Positions 26,737 to 37,230 of a stretch of 64,000 bases of DNA are shown in pieces; the first letter of the stretch is position 1; the number at the start of each line of letters is the position of its first letter. The stretch is from NCBI GenBank assembly GCA_015179045.1, contig WHUZ01000003.1, positions 1,178,001-1,242,000 of the forward strand. The letters are read 5' to 3'. The DNA comes from Kalaharituber pfeilii (taxonomy: Eukaryota > Ascomycota > Pezizomycetes > Pezizales > Pezizaceae). The notes under the pieces were generated by a model, which was given only the letters and a program-made list of their open reading frames with translations, ran no database searches and was not told where the DNA came from. A program made the translations under genes and the position numbers.

Positions 26737-27522
26737 TTACGTTGCCAGCCATCCACAGCAGAAGCAAACCTGCTCTCCCTGGACATCGACAATACTATCC
26801 TGCTCTCTGCAGACCCCACAAGTTGTCACAGGCTGCACATGACCAGCTTGTTCATGGGTATCTTGAGCGTGGTCCCTTATTTCCAGTTGTGAGAGAATGG
26901 CTTCAAGCTCTTGGTCTCGTTCATTGAGCAAGTCATCTATTCCTACATGCGTTGGACTTTAGTAGGGCCTTTGAACTGTTGCATTAATGAAGACTCACGA
27001 CTAAGGTTGTCCTCATCTCGTAATAACTGGATCTCAGTCTCTTCTTCTATTGTGGGTATCTTCGCAGCAGCCTTCGCTAAGCTCGCATACCATCGTCTTT
27101 GCTCCGACACAAGAATCATCCTCATCATCTATTCCAACAAAGGAAGCTGTTTAGAGGGTTGTGTGAACAGAACGGCAAGCTAAACCTACCTCATCTTCTC
27201 CTCCACGAGCCTGAATGCGGCTTTGCTCACGAGCATCTGCGAGTTTTTTCAGGAAAAGATTGCGCCGCTTTTCCCGGAGGCCTTCGCTGTTTGTCAACAA
27301 AGGGTTTGGCTTATGTTTTCTCTTGATTTCTGCAAATTTGAGGAGAGAGACTGGAGACTCTTGCGGAGAAAGCGGGCTGAAGCTCTGATCAGCAGTGCTT
27401 GGCGATTGGCTTCTTTGTGGAGTCAGTGGTGAGTGTTTGCATGGGGTAAATGGTGTTGCTGTTCGTTGGAACGGCGGGGGAGAGGACATTGTCTGAGTTG
27501 TGAAATTGGCAAACCCCAACAT
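26737..27522 (-). CDS. Uncharacterised fungal protein with C-terminal Cys cluster (putative zinc-binding)
   Basis: Three minus-strand exons join in frame: 27522-27190, 27128-26999 and 26942-26737, giving 222 residues. Introns are GTAGGT..ATAG (61 nt) and GTGAGT..TAG (56 nt). The N-terminus is Pro/Ser/Thr-rich. A conserved-looking basic segment follows (SLLKFAEIKRKHKPNPLL, then KRRNLFLKKLADARE), then a helical charged region (LVSEQRRWYASLAKAAAKIP). The end holds CGVC and, 15 residues later, CFCCG, a pattern that could bind zinc. The basic segment resembles hypothetical proteins I recall from other Pezizomycotina, but I cannot name a family or function. The start could be the ATG at 27522 or a downstream ATG near 27490. 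Confidence 0.7.
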
Positions 27523-28767
27523 ATCCAAGAGTGTTCCTTCGCCTTCCCAGAAGTGATGTAGTGTACAGCGGTGTGGGTGAAACGTGAGCGTGTATTGGGG
27601 GGTACCGGCTGGGATGATGATGGCGGTGGGGTGTTGATGCGCACCCCGGGGGTGGGGGGGGGGGGGGGGTTGAGTGTGATGGACGCGTTCAGAGGGGCCG
27701 CGTGTCTTGGCAGCCCGTTGTTTACTGTGCTATTTTGGCACCTTTGTTGGCGTTGTAAGCATATACGTGCCCTCGGCACTCTGTGACTATGATGTACGAG
27801 CTCGCATCATAGGCTTGCGCATGCAGCACCAAGCAAGCGGAGTGCCAGCTGGGGCGCCCAGAACGGAGCTTTGCATGCGTCTACAGTGCCGAACCGAGTG
27901 CAGCTGAATCAGACGCTCGAGGTGAACCCTGGTCTGCGCTGGAAGCACTGAAGGCACGAGACTACTTTACAACTTAAGCCTCAACTCCAACCTCTGTCGC
28001 CTACGCAGGCGGTCACCTGACTTGACATGCACCAATCCAACAGGGGAGAGGGCATACGCGGCCTGTCGCTGCATGTTGCTTACTGGCAGCATAGCATGTA
28101 GGTGACCAGGTAGTTCAGCAGTGGAACTTCGTGATGCTTCGATGGCTGGTGTCAATGTTTCAACCCAGCTCGTACTGCCCGCAGGATGATCGCATTACAT
28201 AGAATATGTGTCCATCTTCTCCAATTCGAGGGCCTGCGTTGGTTCTCACAAGCTCATTGAAACCCTGCGGTACCCCCCATTGCCCCAGGCGAAACCCCCG
28301 CATCTCGAGATGCTCAGAAACTCTCCATTGCCGGGGAGTGCTCGGCGTTCACCAGGCTGGCATGTGCTGTCTAGATTCTTCTTGCCATTGGCTCCTCAAC
28401 GGCATCACAAGTTTCCGGAAACCGACTGATGCATCTCGCATCCCCAACCGCTCGATCCAAATCTCCCCTTCCCCATGCCAGCTGAACCCCGCACAAGGCA
28501 AATGTCCGGCTGAATCGAGTGTAGGTCAGCTATAACGGCGACAATGTCTTGAAGGTAGGAAGTGCAGATTGGAGCAGCAGTGCAACCAGAAGCTGGCAGC
28601 GTAAGGGAAGAGATGAGCTACTAATGTCATGTCATCGCACCTAACCAATTTGCAAATGTCAGATCCCAATGGCAATGAAGAACTGCAGCATCAATGAGCA
28701 CGCGCGGGAGCAGCTTCCGCGGAGAGGTGAAGGGCGGTTTGGAGAATGCAAGGAGGAAAAGCTTGAG

Positions 28768-28805
28768 GCAGCAGCGGCAGCAGCAGCAGCAGCAGCAGCA
28801 GCAGC
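28768..28805. repeat. (CAG)n trinucleotide microsatellite
   Basis: An almost uninterrupted CAG run with one CGG interruption near its start. Confidence 0.9.
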
Positions 28806-28996
28806 GGGGGTGCTGAGCTTGAGTAGGACATAGACTTGTATTGGGGGGAGGTGGGGGAGGGGGGTTATAGAGCTGGGAGAGACTGTGGGGGCGTCGGCAG
28901 CACCGCAATTGCGGGCGTAGGACGGAGCACTTACCGGGGAGCTGGGTTCTTGCTTTCTACTCTACAGTGCCATGTGCGGATCGTTGATGGCGAGAT

Positions 28997-29021
28997 GGGG
29001 GGGGGGGGGGGGGGGGGGGGG
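28997..29021. repeat. G25 homopolymer
   Basis: An unbroken G run inside the GC-rich island about 800 bp upstream of the asparagine synthetase start codon. Confidence 0.9.
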
Positions 29022-29443
29022 CTCGTGACTGTGCTTCATCTCCAGCACCGGTGCCCCTTCCTCCACTGCCCATCCGGCGTCGACGCAATCTTCCATCCCC
29101 ACTGCGCGCCCACTGCGCGCCATGCTCGCTTTCTAGCGCACGGGTGACCCCGTACGGAGGCCTCCGTGTGCTGCCTTAATCCATCATATCATACTGTATC
29201 GTCGGTTGCTCGTGGCCTCTCCGTCGATGCGTGACTTCATCCGCAGGAAGTGTAACCTTATCCTCGCAGCGCTTTCTCTTGCTCTTTTTGCCTCTGGCAG
29301 GCGGAGACGGTGGGCGCGGGCAATGGCACGCCGTGGGCCGGGGGCCGCAGGCAAATGTGGTATAGCCCGAGAAAGGGTTGGGCGGGGTGTTTCCGACAGC
29401 GGGCGCCGCGGGCATCCATCCCACCCTGGCCCCGCCAGACGTT

Positions 29444-29450
29444 TGACTCA
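29444..29450 (+). promoter_or_regulatory. Perfect TGACTCA (Gcn4/CPC1-type general-control element)
   Basis: TGACTCA is the consensus binding site of the bZIP activator Gcn4 (CPC1/CpcA in filamentous fungi), which induces amino-acid biosynthetic genes during starvation. It lies 371 bp upstream of the ATG of asparagine synthetase, a classic target class. A second copy at 30118-30124 falls in an intron of the same gene. The match is seen directly; regulation is inference. Confidence 0.65.
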
Positions 29451-29820
29451 GCGTCTGCCCGAGCGTGCGCGATGCGTGCTGCCCGCCAGCTGCCCTCAGC
29501 CGCCCTCAGCCGCCCTCCTACTTAAGCGTGCGAGAGCACCCTTCTCCCCTTCTCCCTGGCGTAGAAGCTTGACATCGACCTCGCAGGGCTCGTTTAGGCC
29601 AGTCCCTTCCCCTGGACCGACTAGCTGGCCGCTCTCCGCGCTTGCCCTTTTACTTTTACTTGAACCTTCCCCCCCCACCCCTCACTTCCCTCACGCTCCC
29701 TCACCTTCACATCCTGTTCGTCCTTCCCCTCCCCGTCCCCTTCTGCGCCAGGCAGCCCTTCCCTCTTCCAAACAGTCTAGCCATTTCCTCAGCGCTCTCA
29801 GCCTACCGCTCTAGGTCAGG

Positions 29821-32055
29821 ATGTGTGGTGAGTGGATCATCTCCTGTGCAATTGCGCTCGATGTCGAATCTAACAGTACGCCTCCATTGAAGGGATTTTC
29901 GCATGCCACAGGCACCCAGATGTGCACAATTTTAAGCCTCAGGCCCTACAGCTAGCTAAAGCGTACGCCTAATCCCCCCTCCATTCCTCTGCAACCTTGG
30001 TGGGTGTCAATTGCCATTTACTGAGCGCCTTTTCTGGTCATCTAGTGTGCGGCATCGCGGCCCTGACTGGAGTGAGTGAAGAAGTCCTTATCTTATCGCC
30101 CTTATCAAAAAGCAATCTGACTCAAATCACATGGTTCTAGGCGGAAACGTTACACGCAACAAAACAAGTAGGGAACCTGCATAATTATTTAAATAAAAAT
30201 TTTAACGCTCAGCGCTCACATGGGCCATAGTTCTCTGCCATGAACGTCTTAGTATCGTCGGAATCGGTATATGTTCTCTATCAATTTCTGTTAGCGTGGA
30301 ACTAACGCATGAATAGATAGCGGTGCCCAGCCTCTCACCAATGAGGATGATACCATACTCCTCGCGGTCAACGGAGAAATTTACAACCACAGGATATTGA
30401 GAAAGCAAATTAAGGATGACCCTAAATTCAAGACGGCCTCTGATTGTGAGGTTATCTTGCATTTGGTGGGTCTCATTTATTCAAAATATAATATGTAACA
30501 CTAGTCTAACTATCGTGGTTTAGTACCCGGAACATGATATCGACACTCCGAAGTTGTTGGACGGAATGTTCTCTTTCGTGTTGTATGATGCCAACCGTGA
30601 CAGAATGATTGCTGCACGAGATCCAATTGGTATCACTTCCTTCTACATGGGATATTCCTCATCAACGCCTGGCGCAGTATACTTTGCATCTGAGTTGAAG
30701 TCCCTCCATCCGGTTTGCGACAAGATTATCTCTTTCCCTCCTGGCCACGTTTATGATTCCCTTACTGGAAAGACGACTAGATATTTTCAACCACCATGGT
30801 GGGAACCATCTATTATTCCTACCCGCCCCGTAGACTACAAATTGATTAGAACTACTCTTGAGAAGGCAGTTCGGAAACGACTCATGGCGGAAGTCCCGTA
30901 CGGGGTTCTTTTATCTGGAGGCCTGGACTCTAGCTTGATTGCCTCAATTGCAGCACGTGAGACGCAAAAGCTCAAGAAGACCGCTGGTGAGCTCAACGGT
31001 GGACCAATTGCTCATACTCTTGTTGGTATTGATGATGACGATGAGCTTTCAACCATCACTGCTCTGCCAAAATTGCATTCATTCTCCATTGGACTTCCCG
31101 GATCACCCGATATTGTTGCAGCGCAGAAGGTAGCAAAATTCCTCGGGACTGTGCATCACAGCTTCACTTTCACACTGCAGGAAGCTCTCGATGCTCTCAG
31201 GGATGTCATCTACCACCTGGAGACATACGATGTTACGACTATCCGAGCATCAACTCCAATGTACCTTCTGAGTCGCAAGATTAAGTCTCAAGGTGTGAAG
31301 ATGGTGCTAAGTGGTGAGGGCAGTGATGAAATCTTTGGAGGCTACCTCTACTTCGGCAACGCCCCCAATAAAGAGGAATTTCACAAGGAGACTATCAAGC
31401 GTGTCAAGAACTTGCACTTGGCTGATTGCCTGCGCGCAAACAAATCTACATCCGCCTGGGGAGTGGAAGCCCGTGTTCCTTTCTTGGACAAGCAGTTCCT
31501 TGAAGTTGCTATGGGCATTGATCCACAAGAGAAGCTCATTACGAAGGACAGAATTGAGAAGTACATTCTGCGAAAGGCATTCGATACGAGCGACGAGCCG
31601 GATGTTGAACCTTATCTCCCGAACGAAATTTTGTGGCGCCAAAAGGAGCAGTTCAGTGACGGTGTCGGATACGGGTGGATTGACACTCTCAAAGACACCG
31701 CAACCAAGCTGATATCTGATGCACAATTCGCTCACCCGAAGCCATGCTGGGGTAATGATATCCCAGACTCGAAGGAGGGGTAAGTTTTCATCTTTATATA
31801 AGCATTTTAATGATCTTCTCATGCTAATGTATTCTGTAGATACTGGTACAGGTGTATCTTCGATGAGTTGTTCCCTGTTCAGTGCGCAGAGACTGTGATG
31901 AGATGGACCCCGATGTGGTCCGCACAAACTGACCCCAGTGGAAGGTACTATTCACCAATAAAGGTATTCCATTTCTAGAGCAATAACTAATGAATTTAAT
32001 ACAATGTAGGGCAATCGCCAGCCATATCGCAAAGTACGAAAATACGAAGAATTAG
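29821..32055 (+). CDS. asn1: Asparagine synthetase (glutamine-hydrolysing), nine exons
   Basis: Catalyses ATP-dependent transfer of glutamine amide nitrogen to aspartate in the cytosol. Exons: 29821-29827, 29893-29962, 30046-30071, 30141-30167, 30231-30266, 30317-30465, 30524-31779, 31840-31944, 32010-32055, total 573 residues; budding-yeast Asn1 is 572. The mature N-terminal Cys (Met-Cys-Gly) needed for glutaminase activity is coded by the 7-nt first exon. Then come the class II glutaminase motifs [10 protein letters not shown] and [10 protein letters not shown], and VNGEIYNH. The synthetase domain has the PP-loop [13 protein letters not shown] and [17 protein letters not shown]. The C-terminus reads DPSGR then [10 protein letters not shown]. 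An alternative donor at 31964 for exon 8 would lose this end, so the donor at 31945 was chosen. A TGACTCA lies upstream. Confidence 0.95.
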
Positions 32056-32126
32056 ATTTCGAAGAGAATGGGTTTTGCTGGCACAGGGTCCAGGGATTTG
32101 TTTCGCACTATGTGTTTTATATAACC

Positions 32127-32190
<64 letters not shown>

Positions 32191-32914
32191 CTTTTTTTTT
32201 TCTTTTTTTTTTTTTCCTTTTTGGTAGCTACTGAATTGGCCGTTCTGTTCCACCGATTGTTCCTTTATCCCCATATTTTCTATGATATGTTTTTTGGTCT
32301 AAAAGGATTGACTGAATAGTGCCTTGGTTTGGGAACCTTATTTGTGTTTTATTTTTTATTTTTTGCTTCTTTTGTGCAGACTGAAACTACATCACATACC
32401 ATGTAGATCAACATAGTGAGTGCAATGACAAAGCTTTGTGTGTTTCGAGTCTCGTGACACTAGAGTCTGGAGCTGTGTAAAACCATGGTTGGGCAAAGTG
32501 CCTCATGCACCCTAGAACAGCCTGTGAGCTTGCGCCGGGACGGAAAGGAAGCAAATTAGTGGTTATCCGTGGCACGTGAAGATACGATATGTGGAGCGTC
32601 CCACTGCAACCAACTCAACTCTTGCATCATCCATCCATCTGTCGCCCGCCGCCGCTAAAACTTCCGCGAGACGCGGAATTGAGTTTTGCTCTAATTCCTC
32701 TCGATACATACCCCGCAGCACGTGTATACTCTGTACAAAAAGTACATACCTCACACAATGGCTGCTGTGAGATTCACTCACCTCCCTCTCCATTCAGCAC
32801 TCTGCACTGTTCACAGGTAACTAACCGGCTAGCATTGTCTCCCGCTAGACGCCCAAATCCTCTCGCTCGCGTGCCCACTCCCGCCGTGGCTCCACCTCCC
32901 TCAACTTCTCCAAC
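32056..32914. other. Intergenic region with long T-tract
   Basis: A nearly pure T-tract of about 90 bp (32130-32220, a few C interruptions) follows the asparagine synthetase stop codon. The right part is the promoter of the DUF3984 gene and holds a CACGTG at 32573-32578. No gene seen. Confidence 0.6.
32130..32220. repeat. ~90-bp T-rich homopolymeric tract
   Basis: Poly-T broken by a few C residues, 75 bp after the asparagine synthetase stop codon. Confidence 0.95.
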
Positions 32915-33972
32915 ATGTCTCTCTTCCCGCTGACGTCCACTGCCACCTCCGTGCTCGACCTCGATGAACATAGTTTCCGCCGCAACACCAGCACCGCAGA
33001 CTTCAAGAACATCAAGATGCGTAACGGAAGCTACATACAGGGAGCCTCGGCACCCACGACGCCGGGGATCCTTTCGCCGAATTTGAGCACGTACTTTACT
33101 CCGGCGGTGGGGTCTCCGGGGGGCAGTGTAGTTGGATACGGCGGGTATGGTTATGGGAGTAGGAGCGGAAGCAGCACACCGCGGACGGTGAGGTCGAGAA
33201 GGAACAGTAATCATAATCAGGAGGCGATGAAGGGGCGGGAGGATAGTGCTGTCGGGAGGAGCGAGGGAGGGGAGGAGGGGGGGGTTCGGGGATGAGGAAG
33301 TCGAAATCGACAACACAGCTGAGTCTCCAGGATGCGCATGCAAGCGCGTGGATGCATAGAACGGGCGCGGCGCTGTCGTCGGAGACGAGGGAGTCCAAAG
33401 GGCAGAGCTGGCTCGTGAGTAGGGCTAGCTCGACGAATTTGGTGGATGACAGTTGGGACATTGGGGGACAACAGTCTGCGGTGGGGGAGGATTGGAGGGG
33501 TAGGGTTGGAGGGAGGGGGTTGGCATGTGCGGGGAGCAGGAGTAGGAGCAGGGGCGTGAGTAGGGATGGACACTACTCTGCGGGGGATAATGGGAGGTAT
33601 ACAATGTATTCAGAGCATGCGTTGGAAGAAGACGAGTTCGACAGGGCCGTCGACGACGAGGATGGGACGGACGATGAGGAATATCTATACCGGGAGCGGG
33701 GCTATGGGCTCGGAATGTGGGTGGACAGAGTCATCGGGTGGTCACTCTTCTCTGTGGACGACGACGAGGAAGATGATGAGATGCCGCGGATAGATCCCTA
33801 TAAGGAAAGCAGGCGGAAGAAGAAGCAGGAGGAAGCCAACTCACGTGCATTACAACCACCGTCAGCAGTAGCAGCAGCAGCAGCCCCGCAGTCCCCGCCT
33901 CCGTCAGACGAGGACGAAGGATGGGGAGACCCGTCATGGGTGTTTTCAATTGCTACGCAGATACTCTTCTAG
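32915..33972 (+). CDS. DUF3984-family protein, interrupted by a frameshift or unrecognised intron
   Basis: Two overlapping frames carry one protein. The first (32915-33295) has the typical N-terminus, including RRNTSTADFKNIKMRNGSYI and GASAPTTPGILS. The second (to 33972) has RKSKSTTQLS, ESKGQSWLVSRASSTNLVDD, then GLGMWVDRVIGWSLFSVDDD and the end DPSWVFSIATQILF. I recognise these blocks from the Pezizomycotina-specific DUF3984 family of unknown function. The frames meet at a G8 run at 33277-33284. One more G would make a single uninterrupted frame of about 352 residues. Alternatively an intron 33188-33300 (GTGAGG..GAAG) would also join them in frame, but it lacks a clear branch site. Low-complexity acidic and Ala-rich segments lie between the blocks. 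Confidence 0.8.
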
Positions 33973-34679
33973 GTGGACGTTATATATGAATGCGTAGTCT
34001 GGTTACGAATGCACCGATTCTTGTTACTTGTTTCTTCCTCTCCCTCTCTGTAATTTTTTTTTTTCTTTATTATTATTATTATTATTATTATTATCTTTTT
34101 TTTTTTTTTTTTTGGCTGATTTTGACTCGTTTATTTTCATTTCATTTTATTGTTGCTTTTTTTTTTGTGCTGCTGCAAGTACTTTCAAAATTCCTTTGCT
34201 CCTCCACCCCCCAATCGGCATCCCCAATGTCAAACCAGAATCACCATATCAGGATATAAGTATGTACAAAAGCCGCCGAAGCTAATGTATCCATAATAGC
34301 ACCGCAAATATAAAAAGCCATGAGATGCTAATCATAAAGCAATTGAACAAATGAATTTGACAAAAATAACAAAGGAAAGAAGCCACAGAGTCTGCAGTGA
34401 ATTTCAATATTCCTCCGATATCAACCCTTGACTAGAGTACCCGCCATTCTACCTTAAAAAGAACAAAAAGATAAAGGAAAGGCAAGGCAAAAAGAAAAGA
34501 AGATACGTAAAACGAACAAAAAAGTCAAAGATACATAAGAAAAGACTCTGGAAAGAAATACCCTATAAATCAATTGAGGTACGGATAATAAGAAATAATA
34601 AAGTGAATAGAATGACCCCTAACAGAAGTAAAAACCCCAGTACGAATATATATGCACCACAACCAGATCAAAAAATGCA

Positions 34680-34714
<35 letters not shown>

Positions 34715-34839
34715 AAAGACTTTCTGCGCTCAATGACTCGCAAGAAACATGAGTATAGGTTTTGCAGTGAAGAATCCCCACGTCCCCCACTACAAACCAA
34801 GTTGTAATGACAACACCAGCATTAATTTTTTTTTTCAGA
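33973..34839. other. Convergent intergenic region
   Basis: Lies between the 3' ends of the DUF3984 gene and the Cut8 gene. Holds a TTA repeat running into poly-T (34066-34113), an AC repeat near 34680-34701 and an A-run. No gene seen. Confidence 0.6.
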
Positions 34840-35825
34840 TTACCAACTGCGTACAGAAACCCCCCCACTATGCATCGGAAATCCCATGCCAAATCTCGGC
34901 CTTCCAACTTCAGAAGCGCCGGGTAGCGAGTTTTTTATCTCGTTGACCACGGCCTGCATTCTTCCTCCTGACTGCTCGTTATGCTTTGCCACTTTTGTAT
35001 CCCAGTCACCATATTGAAGCTGAACACCAGCGCCCCTCTTCGCTGCCTCCTTAATGACTAATACCCACGCTTTCGAAATCTCTTCGTATGCCGTTTGCTT
35101 GTGGTGGTTGTGCATAGCTGTGCTCCAGTTCGGCAAGCGATGGATTATGTCGGTAGCACCGTCTAGGAAAGTCAAGCTGTTTGTCGGTTGTGACTCATTT
35201 GGAGGTAGAAAATGGGGAGTATAGTCGGAAAGAGCATCTAAGAGTTCAACAAGGGCACCTTTGACCCTATAGTATGCATAATCTCCTTCCGAATTTCCGC
35301 CGTATGGGAAAGCAGCCCGTAGGGTATTCTCATAACCTGTCAAAATTCCAAGAGCAGAAGCAACGGTGGGGCGTGGTGCAATTGTGAGAACTTCATGTTC
35401 CAGGTCAGGATGCCTGTTGCAAATCTCTCTAAGAATGGACTTGAGTGTATTCGTGTCTACCGTCTCAAGTACCCGATTCAAAGGTAGCGGTCGCCCCGTA
35501 ATCGTCTGTCGCTGTCTTTTTGTCATTCTACCGAGAGCGCGGGAGTCGAAAGACGGCGAGCTCGGAGCATTCATGTGCTCGTCGTTATCGTGATCATCCG
35601 GGCTACGAGATCGGTCCCGACCCATAGACAAGTCATCGTCGTTATCCGCCTTACGCTTTCTTCCCGCTGCAAGACAAAATGTTAGCTCTTGAGTCGTATA
35701 GTGCTGGAGTCACAATAAAAAAAAGTTAACTTACTCATCCTCGGTGGAGAAAGACGGGAGACAGTGTGCTGGGGATTATGCTGAGCGGGAAATAATAGAG
35801 GTTGAGGATTCAATAGAGTGCTCAT
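34840..35825 (-). CDS. cut8: Cut8/Sts1-type nuclear proteasome tethering factor
   Basis: Two exons, 35825-35735 and 35666-34840, joined over a 68-nt GTAAGT..GCAG intron, give 305 residues. Cut8 (fission yeast) and Sts1 (budding yeast) tether 26S proteasomes to the nuclear envelope and are needed for normal mitosis. The family signature is clear: a basic nuclear-signal-like GRKRKADNDDD, the LPLNRVLETVDTNTLKSILR helix leading to CNRHPDLEHEV, and later AYYRVKGALVELLDALSDY, HRLPNW and AYEEISKAWVLVIKEAAKRG. Downstream of the second ATG (35631) the frame is open alone, but the upstream exon supplies the KRK motif expected in the family, which supports the 35825 start. A GC-rich microsatellite island sits upstream. 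Confidence 0.9.
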
Positions 35826-36442
35826 GTTGAGGCCGCACCTCCGAGTGCGTTTCTGATCTCGAAATTATGTTTTTGTGTACTTAGTTGTCAAGTGTTGGCC
35901 ACCAAAAAAAAAAATTCTTGCTTTGAATCGTTACGGCCCTTCTTTGATCCGTTCCCTCCACTTGCAAGTGTAAGGAGCCCTTTCCTTGTTGTCGAAATTT
36001 GCGAATCTCAGTAAGGGCAATAAATGAGCGATCGTGCGGTCTAGCCAGTAAGGAGCTTGGTGGCGAGAGGTTGAAGTTGGGAGTTGGGAGGGTCAGAGGG
36101 TCAGAGAGAAGTTTGGTGGTTTGGGCGGTCGAGAAGCTGGTGAAAAGGCAAGGAAGAAATTTGGAGGGGAGCGAGCAGTATTTAGAGTAGCAACAGGCGG
36201 TAGCTTAGAAAAGACTCTGTGCTCACTAGCGAAGGTAAGGTGCGGGTTAGCTCTGGATTGGATGGGAATCTTCCCCAGTTTGCTGGATCGGCCCGGGGGG
36301 GGGGAGATGCGTGAGGGTAGGGGGACCTTGGAGGAGTTGGGGGAGAGCGGGCGACAGAGGGGAGGCAGCGATCGAATCAAGCGAAGCCGGCTGGGGGGGG
36401 GGGCGGGCGCTGTGGTTGAGATTATGTGCAGTGCGTGGCCAT

Positions 36443-36465
36443 GGGGGGGGGGGGGGGGGGGGGGG
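36443..36465. repeat. G23 homopolymer
   Basis: Unbroken G run in the GC-rich island upstream of Cut8; shorter G runs lie at about 36295-36305 and 36390-36402. Confidence 0.9.
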
Positions 36466-36680
36466 CCTCTGAGGGCACGGCGGACACAACGCAGCGGGCG
36501 GGGGCGCCGGGCTCGCAGGCGGCGGCAGGCGACGGTGGACGACGGGCCGCATCCTCGCCCGACAGAGCAGAGCAGAGCAGAGTCGGGGCGCGGTGGGCGG
36601 CCTAGAGCACGCTGCTGGCTGCTGGCTGCTGGCTGCTGGCTGGCTGGCGCTGGCCGCACGTGCTTCGTACCGTGTGGAGG

Positions 36681-36720
36681 GCACCGCACCGCACCGCACC
36701 GCACCGCACCGCACCGCACC
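36681..36720. repeat. (GCACC)8 pentanucleotide microsatellite
   Basis: Eight perfect GCACC units in tandem. Confidence 0.95.
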
Positions 36721-37195
36721 GTACTGTCCTGCAGGCGTGCACCGGCAATTCACATGAGAGCGGGTGCAACGAGCCTGCTCGGCCATACGGTTTCATGGCA
36801 CCCGATACGAAGCGCTAGTCTCCGCCCCAGAACCACCGCGGCCAGCTGGCGGTGCGCAACGCATCACGCATCACGAGAGGTACTCGTACAGTACTCCACT
36901 CCACAGTATGCATACGTTCGGCAAGGCAGTGAGACCGAGTGATCAATGCAGCCTCAGTCGCATTTTTGTTTACTTATGATACAGCACCGTCTGAAACTCG
37001 CCTCACCACAGCAACGGTGGCGGCATTCCATTCCCAGCTTAACAATGCTCCCCAACTTGGCAGCCCTCAATGTGCGCAGAGCTCTAACCTCCAGCCACCG
37101 GTGCTTTCTGCCTGGGTATGCACCATCTAAGCTAGGCTCAAGTAGCGTACCGTCATATTTTCCTATGAGACTGGGCTCAACTGCACCTTGCACCG

Positions 37196-37196
<1 letters not shown>

Positions 37197-37229
<33 letters not shown>
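37197..37229. repeat. C33 homopolymer
   Basis: Unbroken C run of 33, the longest G/C run in the window. Confidence 0.95.

Positions 37230-37230
<1 letters not shown>

Larger units (their letters stand above)
27523..29820. other. Intergenic region upstream of asparagine synthetase, GC-rich in its second half
   Basis: No convincing gene. Contains a CAG repeat at 28768, a G25 run at 28997, a GC-rich microsatellite stretch to about 29.5 kb, and a perfect TGACTCA at 29444. A CT-rich tract precedes the asparagine synthetase start. Confidence 0.6.

Noticed and set aside
29206..29814. 202-codon frame just upstream of asparagine synthetase
   Set aside because: Arg/Pro/Ser low-complexity in GC- and CT-rich promoter sequence; overlaps the leader region of asn1.
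31964..32009. Later donor for asparagine synthetase exon 8
   Set aside because: It would read through the T-tract without a family-like C-terminus, whereas the donor at 31945 gives DPSGR followed by a short normal C-terminus and stop.
36121..36942. 273-codon plus-strand frame and overlapping minus-strand frames of up to 208 codons in the GC-rich island
   Set aside because: The translations are Gly/Arg/Pro/Ala low-complexity reflecting G-runs and GCACC/GCTG repeats on both strands; no conserved motif.
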